Made by a program: the position numbers and the translations under genes. A DNA stretch of 50,784 bases from Acidimicrobiia bacterium (GTDB lineage Bacteria > Actinomycetota > Acidimicrobiia > Spongiisociales > Spongiisociaceae), in the NCBI GenBank assembly GCA_021296345.1, contig JAGWAN010000022.1, forward strand, positions 1 through 50,784, in the 5' to 3' direction. Below, piece after piece: positions 26,614 through 35,403 of the stretch (position 1 is the stretch's first letter; each line of letters opens with the position of its first letter). Under the pieces are notes generated by a model. That model had not been told where the DNA came from. It searched no databases and saw only the letters and a list, made by a program, of their open reading frames with translations.

Positions 26614-28344
26614 TCAGCCTGCCGGGTATAGGTCGGCGAAGCGAGGTATGGCGTTCGGGTACAGCACGAAGCCGTCCACGTCCTCGCGCATGGCGAACTT
26701 GAAGTCCGGCTGTGCCAGGAAGACCCACGGAGCATCCTCGGAGATCAGGCGCTGGGCCTCCTCGAAGATGGCTCGACGGGCGGCAGGATCCTGCTCAGCC
26801 CAACCGTCTGTGATGATCTCGTCGACACGGGCGTTGTTGTAGTCGGCGTAGTTGCCGAACACTCCGGACTCGAGGGTCAGGGACAGCTGGTAGTTCGGGT
26901 CGTCGATCCAGGCCAGCAACTCGTCCACGAACATCTGCAGCTGCTTGCCGACCTTGCGCTCCGCGAACACGGGGGACGGGAGCGTCTCGATCTCGACATC
27001 CATGCCGATCTCGCGCAGCGCCGACTGGACGCGGACCGCGATCAGCTCGTGCTCGGCCTTGGCGGCATCGATGGACAGGGTCACGGTGCTGCCGTCGTAG
27101 CCGCTGGAGCCCAAGAGCTCCTGCGCCTTGGCGGTGTCCTGCGTGTATCCGACCTCGTCGCCCAGCGAGACCGCCGAACCGTTGGGGATGGCCCCGTAGA
27201 GGCGGCGGGCGTCGCCCTTGTAGACGTTCTCGAGGATGTCGTCATAGTCGACGCCGTAGGAGACCGCCTGGCGGATCGTCACGTTGTCGAAGGGGGCGAT
27301 CGAGTTGTTCATGCCCACGTATGCCATGTTCTTGGAAGGCGCTCGGACGACCTTCACGCCTTCAGATCCGTCCAAGGCGTTGAACTCCTCGGTCCCCAGG
27401 CCGACCGCCAGGTCGATCACTCCGGCCTTGAGCAGCTGAACCCGCTCGGCGGGCGAGGGAATGATCTTCCAGATGATCCGGTCGTAGGCCGGCTTGCCGC
27501 CCCAGTAGTTCTCCCGGGCCTCGAACACGACTTCCTGGTCCGGGGTCCGGCTCACCAGGCGGTACGGCCCGCTGGGGTTGTCCGCGTTCCGCGCCATGTA
27601 CTCGGTCGCCCAAGGGTCATCATCGGTGGCGTTGGCCGCCACCACGTTCGGGTCGACCGCCGCCGAACTCGACATGTAGAAGGACTGCATCACCATCGGG
27701 CTGCGCCGATCCGACACCAGCTCCAGGGTGTACTCGTCGATGACCGTCGGAGGCTTGGTGACGAAGGCGATGTTGGTGAGCAACCACGCGCCGCCACCGG
27801 GGGTGTTGAGGTTACGGTCGATCATGAACCGAACGGTCTCGGCCGTGATCGGGGTGCCGTCGTCGAAGGTCATGCCTTCCCGCACCTTGATGGTGAAGGT
27901 CAGGCCGTCGTCATGCTCTTCCCACGACTCGAAGTAGCGGGGCAGCAGGTTGTCTGCATCCCCGACCATGGCGCCGTTCTGCTCCACGATGGGGTGGATC
28001 ACCGGCACGTCGTAGACCATCAGCAGGGCCTCGTGGGCTCTGATGAAGTTGGCACAACACGGGTCGAGGGTCTCGATGTCGCCGGGCACTCCGATGGTGA
28101 GCACCCGCTCCTCCATCATCGTTTCTTCGGCCGGGGCCTCCTCGGTGGGCTCCTCCATCGTTTCTTCCGCCGGCGCCTCTTCGGCGACAGCAGCCGCCGT
28201 CGTGGTCGTCTGGGCTTGCGCGGCCGTGGTCGCAGGCGTGCTCTCCGGCTCGGCATCGTCCGAGCCACAGGCGGCGACGACGAGCGCCAGCACGGCGAAA
28301 ACGGCAATAAGGCGGAGCCGGACAGCCGATCTCGTTATGTTCAT
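26614..28344 (-). CDS. ABC transporter substrate-binding lipoprotein (SBP family 5)
   Basis: A 576-residue extracellular binding lipoprotein for the adjacent importer. The signal peptide ends in a lipobox, LVVAAC (Cys near residue 23). Next come a Thr/Ala/Gln stretch and an acidic linker with two near copies of EEAPAEETM, then the mature domain (RVLTIGVPGDIETLDPCCANF). GVDYDDILENVYKG and similar segments are typical of dipeptide/nickel-type family 5 proteins. ATG 28344 is preceded by GGGAGGAAAACC, a strong ribosome-binding site, which decides the start over the frame opening at 28560. The ligand is inferred from the operon, not from the pocket. Confidence 0.93.
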   Translation of the reverse strand: MNITRSAVRLRLIAVFAVLALVVAACGSDDAEPESTPATTAAQAQTTTTAAAVAEEAPAEETMEEPTEEAPAEETMMEERVLTIGVPGDIETLDPCCANFIRAHEALLMVYDVPVIHPIVEQNGAMVGDADNLLPRYFESWEEHDDGLTFTIKVREGMTFDDGTPITAETVRFMIDRNLNTPGGGAWLLTNIAFVTKPPTVIDEYTLELVSDRRSPMVMQSFYMSSSAAVDPNVVAANATDDDPWATEYMARNADNPSGPYRLVSRTPDQEVVFEARENYWGGKPAYDRIIWKIIPSPAERVQLLKAGVIDLAVGLGTEEFNALDGSEGVKVVRAPSKNMAYVGMNNSIAPFDNVTIRQAVSYGVDYDDILENVYKGDARRLYGAIPNGSAVSLGDEVGYTQDTAKAQELLGSSGYDGSTVTLSIDAAKAEHELIAVRVQSALREIGMDVEIETLPSPVFAERKVGKQLQMFVDELLAWIDDPNYQLSLTLESGVFGNYADYNNARVDEIITDGWAEQDPAARRAIFEEAQRLISEDAPWVFLAQPDFKFAMREDVDGFVLYPNAIPRFADLYPAG

Positions 28345-28435
28345 TGGTTTTCCTCCCTTGTTGGGTTTGTTGCTCGACCGTTCCAACCGTTCGATGACGA
28401 ACGAAGCTGGGGAAGCGGCCGATCGGTCTTGCTTG

Positions 28436-29179
28436 TCAGTTACTCCCGGTCCTGGCCAGCATCTCCGCGTAGAGAACGGGAGTGATGAGCGGATCGAGCA
28501 CCCGCACCGGGAGCTGTTCGCGGATGGGGCCCAGCAGGCCCGACCACAGGGTGCAGGCAAAGAAGAGCACTTCCGCGTCGAGGTCGCGGAAAGCCCGCTC
28601 CGCGGCTTCCAGCGCCGTGGTAGTGGCGGAGACTTCCATCTCGGCCCGGACCGCGGCCCGCAGCCCCGGCGGATCCTCGGCCAGCAGCCGGTTCACCTCG
28701 TCTGCAGGGGGATGGCCGCTAGGGGCCGAGATCACTCCGGCGAAGATGGATTCGGCGCCGTACCGATGGATCAGGCGGCGCACCCAGTTGGCGTTCTGTG
28801 GAAGGTTCTCACCCTCGCCGCTCTCGATACGGGGGCAGATGACCGCCAGTTGGCCGAAGGCGCGGCCAGCCGCCACCGCCGCCTCCATCGGTCCCGTCAC
28901 GGGGATGTCGACCAGGTCCTTGGCGTCCTCGACGCCCGGGTCGGCGGCGCAGGCGATCACCACCGCGTCGAACCCGTCCCGCTCCGCCGTCTCGACCTGG
29001 GTGAGCAGCTGGTTCATCATGAGCGAGTGGGCCGGAAGGAAGGCGGTGGCCGGGACGCCGGTGCCCATCAGCGACCGGACCTCGACCTTCGTATCGGGCG
29101 CCGTGGCTCTTGCGATGGCCTGCTCAACCATCGGGTTGTACACGTCAACGCCCATCGGGTTGATGACCTGGATTCTCAT
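28436..29179 (-). CDS. Asp/Glu/hydantoin racemase family protein
   Basis: A 247-residue racemase-fold protein starting IQVINPMG. The two catalytic cysteines sit at equivalent places: VIACAADPG (about residue 83) and FFACTLWSG (about residue 210). The family includes hydantoin racemases that supply the enantiomer accepted by a hydantoinase, and arylmalonate decarboxylase and maleate isomerase relatives. Placement directly between HyuA and the transporter supports hydantoin or amino-acid-amide racemisation. It starts at ATG 29179, 111 bases after the HyuA fragment. Confidence 0.9.
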   Translation of the reverse strand: MRIQVINPMGVDVYNPMVEQAIARATAPDTKVEVRSLMGTGVPATAFLPAHSLMMNQLLTQVETAERDGFDAVVIACAADPGVEDAKDLVDIPVTGPMEAAVAAGRAFGQLAVICPRIESGEGENLPQNANWVRRLIHRYGAESIFAGVISAPSGHPPADEVNRLLAEDPPGLRAAVRAEMEVSATTTALEAAERAFRDLDAEVLFFACTLWSGLLGPIREQLPVRVLDPLITPVLYAEMLARTGSN

Positions 29180-29290
29180 GGTTTCCGTACCTCCAAGACT
29201 GGACTGCTCGTGTGCGGATACCGGGTTCCGCTTCGGACGGGGTCGGGGTGTGCCTTCATCGTAGAGCCGGACTGCCTTGACATGACCGCC

Positions 29291-29656
29291 TCACGACCGA
29301 TTCAGGACGAGGTGCCCGTGTCCCGACACTGTGGCGGTCCAACTCGGTGGCACCAGTGTGGTGCACGCATCCTCCAGGACGATCACCGGTCCCACCAGCT
29401 CCGCGGCCCCTGGCAGCTCCGCGCGCTGGTAGACCGGGGTCTCGAACCATGTGTTTCCGAACCAGGTTCGTTCGATGCCGGTCGGGGACGGAATGTCGCC
29501 GGTCGGGAGGGCCTGGGGGCGGGGACGGGTCATGCCGCCGAAGGCGGCCATCCGGAGGTTGACGAACTCCACCGCCTCTCCGGGATTGCTGTGCCCGTAG
29601 CGGACGTTGTGGGCCTCCGCGAACTGGTCCGGTATCCCCTCGATCAAAGCCTCCAT
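29291..29656 (-). pseudogene. hyuA: C-terminal fragment of hydantoinase A, out of frame
   Basis: This 121-codon frame carries the C-terminal part normally fused to HyuA: AEAHNVRYGHSNPGEAVEFVNLRMAAFG, where HyuA proteins have F...H...YG...EIVNLR. The same frame is open upstream as LLPLDTSKG, but it is shifted relative to the main HyuA frame ending at 29644. The GQ-containing segment expected between LRY and PLDTSKG is absent, so more than one base was lost. Whether this fragment is translated separately (ATG 29656) is unknown. Confidence 0.75.
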
Positions 29657-31287
29657 GCCCTTGCTCGTGTCGAGCGGGAGTAACGCAGATCGGCCGACGG
29701 CTCCAGCGTGATCGCCTGGTCGTCGAAACCGTCTTCCTTCACCATCAGCCGGGCCCGTTCCTCCAGATCAGACAGGGCGGCTTCGAGTGCTTCATCGGTG
29801 AGGTCGGCCACCCGCACGTAGAAACTCTGTACGGCGTCGTGGCGGGTGTCGGTCTGGAGCATCCCATACGCGGAGAGGACGCCGGGATTGACCGGGACCA
29901 CCACGGTGTCGAGGTCCAGCTCGTCTGCCAGCGACGTGGCGTGGAGCGGCCCGGCCCCTCCGAACGCCACCAGGATGAAGTCGCGCGGGTCGATCCCGCG
30001 CATCACCGTGATCTCGCGAATCGCGTTCGCCATCGTAGAGTCGGCCACCGCGACCATGCCCGCCGCCAGCTCCAGCTCATCCATTCCCAGGGACTCCGCC
30101 ACAGCTGTCAGGGATTGCTCGGCGGCTGCTCTGTCGAGAGCCATGCCGCCGGCGAGGCGGGTGCTACCCGGTAGCCGTCCGAGATGGAGATTGGCATCCG
30201 TAATGGTCGGTTCGGTTCCTCCCGACCCGTAGCAGGCGGGTCCGGGGACGGCGCCAGCCGAGCGCGGGCCCACCCGGAGCCCCCCGCCCGCGGTGTGGCC
30301 GATGCTTCCCCCACCGGCGCCGATGGTGTGTATCGCGACTGTGGGCGCTAGCACAGGATGGCGTTGAAGCTCCGACTCGAGTTCGACGTCAGCCCGTCCA
30401 TCCACCACCAGGCTCATGTCGAAGGACGTTCCGCCCATGTCGACGCATATCAGCCGGCTCGCGGCCGCTTCCTCGATCAGATCGTCCGCCACCGACAGGC
30501 AGGCCATAGTGCCCCCGACCGGTCCGGAGAACAGGGTCTGGATGGGCTTGCGCCGGGCGGAACCGGCGGACATGACACCGCCGTTGGACTGCATCACCCG
30601 CAACGATCCCCGCATGCCACGCCCGGAGGTACGTTTCTCCAGGTCTTCGAGATAGCTGTCGACGATGGGCGCCACGTAGGCGGCGATGGCCGTGGTGCTG
30701 GTTCGTTCGTACTCGCGCCACTCCGGGGCCACGTCCGAGGAGCACACCACCGAGAGAGAGCGGTCCACCGAACGGAGCAGTTCGGCTACCCGGTGCTCGT
30801 GAGCGGGGTTGGCGTAGGAGTGGAGGAAACAGATGGCCACCGCGTCGTAGTCTTGGGCCAGCCGGGGGGCCAGCTCGCTGATCGCTTCCTCCCGCAACGC
30901 CATCACCACCGATCCGTCCGGCGCCATCCTCTCGTCCACCTCGTAGATGGAACGGCGAGGCACCAGCGGGGTAGGGGGCCGGTAGCGGACGTTGTACATG
31001 TCCGGCCGGTTGGCTCGGCCCAACTCGTAGACATCTCGGAACCCGCGGGTGGTGAGAAGAGCGACCCTGGCGCCGCGGCGCTCGAGGAAGGCGTTCAGGC
31101 CGGCGGTGGTGCCGTTGGTGATGGAGTCCAGCCGGGTCCAATCGATGCCGAGATGGTCGAGCGCCGAGAGAACTCCGTCGTAGAGCTGGTTCGGGGTGGT
31201 AAGCGCCTTGGCTGTACGGGTGTTGCCATCGTCGTCGATGACTACCGCGTCGGTAAAAGTACCGCCTATGTCCACCGCTACGCGCAT
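29644..31287 (-). CDS. hyuA: Hydantoinase A / oxoprolinase subunit A, prematurely ended
   Basis: The first 547 residues of a HyuA-family ATPase. ATP-site motifs of the acetate/sugar-kinase fold are clear: VDIGGTFTDAVV at the N-terminus and CVDMGGTSFDMSLV near residue 280. NGTTAGLNAFLERRG and GAGGGSIGH are further family blocks. ATG 31287 has GGGGAG just upstream. After ADLRY the sequence leaves the family (SRSTRARAW) and stops, while the missing C-terminal part continues in another frame (29291-29656). It is probably non-functional, or works as a truncated subunit. Partner HyuB lies downstream and is intact. Confidence 0.85.
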   Translation of the reverse strand: MRVAVDIGGTFTDAVVIDDDGNTRTAKALTTPNQLYDGVLSALDHLGIDWTRLDSITNGTTAGLNAFLERRGARVALLTTRGFRDVYELGRANRPDMYNVRYRPPTPLVPRRSIYEVDERMAPDGSVVMALREEAISELAPRLAQDYDAVAICFLHSYANPAHEHRVAELLRSVDRSLSVVCSSDVAPEWREYERTSTTAIAAYVAPIVDSYLEDLEKRTSGRGMRGSLRVMQSNGGVMSAGSARRKPIQTLFSGPVGGTMACLSVADDLIEEAAASRLICVDMGGTSFDMSLVVDGRADVELESELQRHPVLAPTVAIHTIGAGGGSIGHTAGGGLRVGPRSAGAVPGPACYGSGGTEPTITDANLHLGRLPGSTRLAGGMALDRAAAEQSLTAVAESLGMDELELAAGMVAVADSTMANAIREITVMRGIDPRDFILVAFGGAGPLHATSLADELDLDTVVVPVNPGVLSAYGMLQTDTRHDAVQSFYVRVADLTDEALEAALSDLEERARLMVKEDGFDDQAITLEPSADLRYSRSTRARAWRL

Positions 31288-31460
31288 CGGCTCCCCGGGA
31301 GATGGCTGCTGGTCAAATGCGAACAACGGGCCAGCGCACAGCCGACCCGTTGAGGAGGGTTTTGCTGATCGGATTCTTCCGCCCGAGGCTACCTGAGCAG
31401 TCGGGCGTACCGAATAGGCATCCTACGATGCGGGAAGAACCGGCGCAACCTGGGCGCAGG

Positions 31461-31679
31461 TCACGGGTCGCGGTCGCTGAAGAGGGTGCCGCCGGCGGCC
31501 CAGTCATCGGCGCCGATGTCATGGAAGACGACCGTGACCAGGTCCTTGGGCGAGCCCTGGTGATGGTGAACCACGTTGCGGGCGATGCTGTCGGCAACTT
31601 CGTCGGCGAGCTTGCGCTTCGCCTCCTGAAGGTCGCCCTTCACCAAGTCATACATGAAGTGGATATGCGCAACCGGCAT
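31461..31679 (-). CDS. 4-oxalocrotonate tautomerase family protein
   Basis: A 72-residue protein beginning Met-Pro-Val: after Met removal the N-terminal proline is the catalytic base of this superfamily. The strand-helix layout (VAHIHFMYDLVKG, then EAKRKLADEVADSIARN, then LVTVVFHDI) fits a single tautomerase unit that assembles as a hexamer or similar. The ATG at 31679 has GGGGAGG about 6 bases upstream. It is upstream of hyuA in the same direction; tautomerase members act on enol/keto intermediates, but the substrate is unknown. Confidence 0.85.
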   Translation of the reverse strand: MPVAHIHFMYDLVKGDLQEAKRKLADEVADSIARNVVHHHQGSPKDLVTVVFHDIGADDWAAGGTLFSDRDP

Positions 31680-31741
31680 CGAAACCTCCCCACCGAATTG
31701 CGGGCGTGTACTCAGCTATCGCACGATAACGGGTGTGACGA

Positions 31742-32011
31742 TCAGGCAGTGCCCACAGCAGGAGACGAGAGATCCATGGCGAGATCATCCGGCTGCTCAG
31801 CGGCCGAGTCCACTGCCGTCTTGATCCGGCTGTAGGCGCTCACAACGTACACGACTCCTCCCACCGTCACGAGAACCGGAGCCGCTGTCGCAAGGGCGGG
31901 GCCCGCGCCCAAGGCAACTACCACCGTCATGCCGGCCCCGCCGATCGCGGCCGCCTTGCCCTTCTTCAGCACGTCCTTCAGGACGCTTCTGCGCGCCTGG
32001 CGGAACGTCAT
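31742..32011 (-). CDS. Small hydrophobic protein of unknown function
   Basis: An 89-residue protein, basic at the N-terminus (FRQARRSVLKDVLKKGK) with two hydrophobic stretches (about residues 24-43 and 45-58), so probably a membrane or membrane-associated protein. It begins right after the TAA of the upstream gene (TAAATG), which supports co-translation with it. I do not recognise the family. The C-terminus (EQPDDLAMDL) is acidic and likely soluble. Confidence 0.6.
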   Translation of the reverse strand: MTFRQARRSVLKDVLKKGKAAAIGGAGMTVVVALGAGPALATAAPVLVTVGGVVYVVSAYSRIKTAVDSAAEQPDDLAMDLSSPAVGTA

Positions 32012-32982
32012 TTAGTCCTTGTATACGTAGATCAGGTTTGCGGTCCCGCTGACCACGCCTTCGAGTGCCATGCCGAGGCAGCCGGCGACCGCTGCGGTCT
32101 GGAGTGCTTCGACGGCGACAATCCCGGTCGCGTGTACGACGTGCAGGGCGTTGGCCTTCGCCAATTCGAGTGGCGTCATGTCGGCGCCACCGCGAGCCAG
32201 GTTGTCACGGGCGGCTTCCCAAACGATGTTGGTGGCGTCCATCCTCCTCTCGGGAGCATTGACTACGGCTTCGATATGGCTGGCATGCTTCCCGCTTATA
32301 GAGGCGAGAACCGCGTCCTGCTCCAGGATCCTGACGGGGAAGGGAATGCTCGACTCGTAGAAGGAACTCGCGAGATGGATCGGCCTCCACGCCCTGTGCA
32401 TGCCCGCCATCGCGAACTTTGCCCTGAGCAGGGGAGAGAGGTCGTCGAAAGCTGGTACCGCTGCCTCAAAGTTCAGGAGAGATCCCCAGGCTGCCGCCGT
32501 GGCTGTCGTTGCCCACTCCTCGGCGTTGTCTCCGACTTTCCGCGCACCGGTGTTGAGTGTTTCGAAGGGTTCCCTGCACTTCTTCCGGAAGGTCCGGCCG
32601 TGCTCCACAACCCACCAACGGCCATGCCCATAGCGTTGCCGATCTCCGAAGCCGCGGTTCCGGCTAGCTCTCGGCCTTTGTCGGCGGCTGTGGTTCCGCC
32701 GTCTTCGATTCGGGCTGCTGTGGTCCCGGCGAGATCACTGATCGTCGCCTGCGCGGAACCCGTGATCTCTTTTGCCAACTCAGCGGGTTTGGTGTGAAAC
32801 CGCAGGTCCGCCTTCCTCAGTTTCCGCACCGTCCGGCCCGTGTAGCGATAGGTGACACGACTGGCTTTGCTCACGATTGATGCAGCCTCTTGCGGAGCCT
32901 TGGTGACTGTCGAACCGACGGCCCTCAAGTGCAGTCTCTGCTTGCGTTCTCCGGAGACATCTTCGTTGGGTTGCATGGACAT
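32012..32982 (-). pseudogene. Hypothetical protein gene split by a frameshift
   Basis: Two overlapping same-strand frames appear to be one gene. The first starts at ATG 32982 (AGGAGGG about 10 bases upstream) and reads through an alanine-rich, amphipathic region (AASIVSKASRVTYRYTGRTVRKLRKADL...ASEIGNAMGMAVGGLW), then turns into Arg/Ser/Pro-rich shadow sequence. The second frame takes up at that point (TFRKKCREPFETLNTGARK) and runs to 32012. One extra C beside 32594-32595 (GG to GGG on the coding strand) would join them. The amphipathic, alanine-rich helices resemble phasin-like or membrane-surface proteins, but no family is recognised. A downstream GTG at 32608 could alternatively start a separate 198-residue gene. 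Confidence 0.55.
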
Positions 32983-33062
32983 ATGGGTGTATCCCTCCTG
33001 AAACAAGACCGCATGCGCATTATTTGGACATGGGGGCGCCGGGCTGCCGGTAGCATCGGCCT

Positions 33063-33659
33063 ATGACCGATGCAACCGTGTCCGGTAATGATGCCCGGCC
33101 GGTCGACGGAGATGCGGTGGCTGCGACCTTGGGCGCCGCGCTCCGGAGACTTCGTAAGGCACAGGGCCTCACGCTCCAGCAACTGGCCTCCCGCTGTGGC
33201 TTGTCCCAGCCGTTTCTCAGCCAGTTGGAGAACGGGAAGGCCATGCCCAGCCTCATGGCTCTTCACTACGTCGCTCAGGCTCTCGAAACCACCGCTCACA
33301 GCCTTCTCCAGCCACGGGAGCGGTTGGACATCAGCCTGGTCCGTCACGGCGAAGGCGAGACATACCAACTCGTGGAAGGCGCATCGGTACGGTTCCTGAC
33401 CAGGGGAGGCTCCCACCTCATGGAGCCGAACGAGGTGGAGTTCGACCCCGGCACCGGTACGGTGAACGCCGGTCACGAAGGCGAAGAGGTCATTTACGTC
33501 TTGGAAGGCTGCCTCAGGGTGGAGCTGGAGGGCTCGCCGCCGGTCGTGCTGGCTCAAGGAGATGTGTACACGTATCCGGCGACCATCCCCCACACGATTA
33601 CGGCGGCCAGTCAGGTCGGCTGCCGTTTCCTGGTCGTCAGTTCTCCACCTTCGTTCTGA
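33063..33659 (+). CDS. XRE-family transcriptional regulator with C-terminal cupin domain
   Basis: A 198-residue regulator: a helix-turn-helix near residues 25-60 (LTLQQLASRCGLSQPFLSQLENGKAMPSL) and a small cupin domain near 120-195 with EEVIYVLEGCLRV and QGDVYTYPATIPHTI. Such proteins sense a small catabolite and repress nearby catabolic or polyamine genes. It is divergent from the small minus-strand genes that lead into the hydantoin operon, only 80 bases apart, making it a candidate regulator of that operon. An 8-base palindrome, ATGCGCAT at 33013-33020, lies between the starts. Confidence 0.92.
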   Translation: MTDATVSGNDARPVDGDAVAATLGAALRRLRKAQGLTLQQLASRCGLSQPFLSQLENGKAMPSLMALHYVAQALETTAHSLLQPRERLDISLVRHGEGETYQLVEGASVRFLTRGGSHLMEPNEVEFDPGTGTVNAGHEGEEVIYVLEGCLRVELEGSPPVVLAQGDVYTYPATIPHTITAASQVGCRFLVVSSPPSF

Positions 33660-33715
33660 TTCCCTAGGGCGGGCGGCAAGCCGCAGCTCGCCGCCCGCCA
33701 GGCTCCTCATAGCGC

Positions 33716-34658
33716 TCAGCCGATCATGAATGCGGACGCGTGAACGAGGGCGCCATCGTGGATCAGTGCCTGGCCTACCGTTCTCCGGTCGTTCACGTGC
33801 AACCCCGTGCCGAGGCCGACCCCTCGGTTCGCCTCCGCCTGCGCATTGGTGAAGCGGCTGATCCTGTACAGGACCCGGGTCGCGGAAGGGTGTCCGTTGG
33901 CAGTCGGTCGCTCCATCAGGTGGGACCGGACCAATCCTTCCCAATGGGGGATGAGTAGGTCGTGGTTGCCGAATATCTCGATCGCCACCACGCGCCTGCC
34001 GTGGGCGACCACCACGCCGCACTGGCCGGGCAGTGGCCCCCGCCTCGCGAGGCTTCGGATTATGTGGGCACGTTGCCGGTCGCGGCGGAGGAACTGCTCG
34101 GCGTCCGTGACGGCCCGGGTGTCGGTGTCGACGCCCAGGTGGGCCAGTTCCTGGTCGATGGCGCTCCAGACGGCGGCCTGGTCGCTCCGGCGAGATCCTT
34201 CCCTACGGATCGAATCGGCAACCGATGCGTTCTTCGCCCGCAGGGTCCGCCTGGGCGCGAAAGCCCGTCCGCGGCCGAAGTCACGACGGTCACCCCACCT
34301 GCCTGCTCGAGGCAAGACGCGGGTATGTCCAAGTGGGTGGACGGAGCAACCAGGACGCTCGTGTTGTGCACCCGATCCTGGAGGCCGCCGATGAGTTGCT
34401 CCCCTCGGGGATCAGCACGGGACGGTTCGTGGGGTTCGTCACCTCGAGCGATGGCACCGTCGAAGCTCGTAGTTCCTCGATGGCCAGACCCGAGGTCGGT
34501 CCCGTGGCGATCTCCTCGAGGTCGTTCCCCGGCAGGTAGCCAGGGAACAGTGAGATCCCCAGACGGGTGATGGATCGTCCGACCGCCGCCCGATCCAGGT
34601 TCGTGATACGCCGGCGCGGCTTCGGGACCCCCGCGCCTCCGCCTCGCGAGCGCATCAT
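33716..34658 (-). pseudogene. ARPP-1-like domain gene with two frameshifts
   Basis: Three minus-strand frames line up as one protein. The first (from 34658) has LGISLFPGYLP...LEVTNPTNRPVLIPEG; the second reads EQLIGGLQDRVHNTSVLV and SCLEQ; the third reads GRWGDRRDFGRGRAFAP to the stop at 33716. This order (NRPVLIPEGEQLIGG then VPASCLEQGRW-type ending) matches the ARPP-1 (ARG and rhodanese-phosphatase-associated) domain family as I recall it. Adding one base to the C run at 34401-34404 and one to the CC at 34302-34303 restores a single frame. Function of the family is unknown. It follows a VWA gene that is also broken. Confidence 0.65.
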
Positions 34659-35323
34659 GTCCTCCGCCTCGCGGGCTCCGCCGAAGAAGGTTCCGGAATC
34701 TCTCGTACGTTCCGTCCTGGTCTTCCCGCGGTACTCGGAGGGGCCCGCGAGATCGACTGGAAGGCCGCCGCAGTGCCCGCCGCGGAGGCGTCGAAGTTGG
34801 AGATGCTCTCCTGGGAGACTCCGATGCGACCAGCCTCGAGGTAGCTGTCCTGGTTGGCGCCCATGAACACGAACTCCCAGCCGGCTTATTGCCTGCTGCT
34901 GATCAGCTCAGCCACCCGGTCCCGGCTGTAGCGGTGGGAAGCGTTCTCCAACCCGTCGCTGAAGACCACCACCAACTGGTCCTCCACGGGTTGATCGACC
35001 CGGGATCTGGCCTCGATGCTCTGGTCGGCGGGTTCGATGAGGTCACCAATGGCGTCCAGCAGGGGAGTGCCACCCCGCGGGCGGTAGGTTTCGGTGGTGA
35101 GTCGCGGGATGTCCTCGATCCGCGCCGCATCGTGGATGACTTCGAACGGCTCCTGGCTGTCGAACTGCGCCAGGGTTAGGTGCGCGCTTCCGGGTTCCCG
35201 GGCCTGCTCGGCGATGAACGTGTTGAAGCCACCGATCACATCCTGGGCCAGAGCGTCCATCGATCCCGAACGGTCGAGAAGGAACCAGAGCTTGGTCGGC
35301 TCGGTAACGGTCGCGTCAGTCAA
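34655..35323 (-). pseudogene. Von Willebrand A domain gene, nonsense and frameshift mutated
   Basis: From a TTG start at 35323, preceded by AGGAGATATA, the protein reads LWFLLDRSGSM, the MIDAS DxSxS metal site, then TETYRPRGGTPLLDAIG with the MIDAS Thr, and VVVFSDGLENAS. An in-frame TAA at 34886-34888 ends it at 145 residues, but the same frame continues directly with AGWEFVFMGANQDSYLEAG, the normal last strands of the domain. Further on, one C missing opposite 34737-34738 shifts EYRGKTRTERTRDSG out of frame. VWA proteins bind partners through Mg2+; this copy has lost its C-terminal part. Confidence 0.75.
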
Positions 35324-35403
35324 TATATCTCCTTGGGTCTGGGTGCCCGCCAGGCCTCGCTGGCAAACCTGGCCTCCGAGGCCGGGAAGATTTCGACCGA
35401 CGA

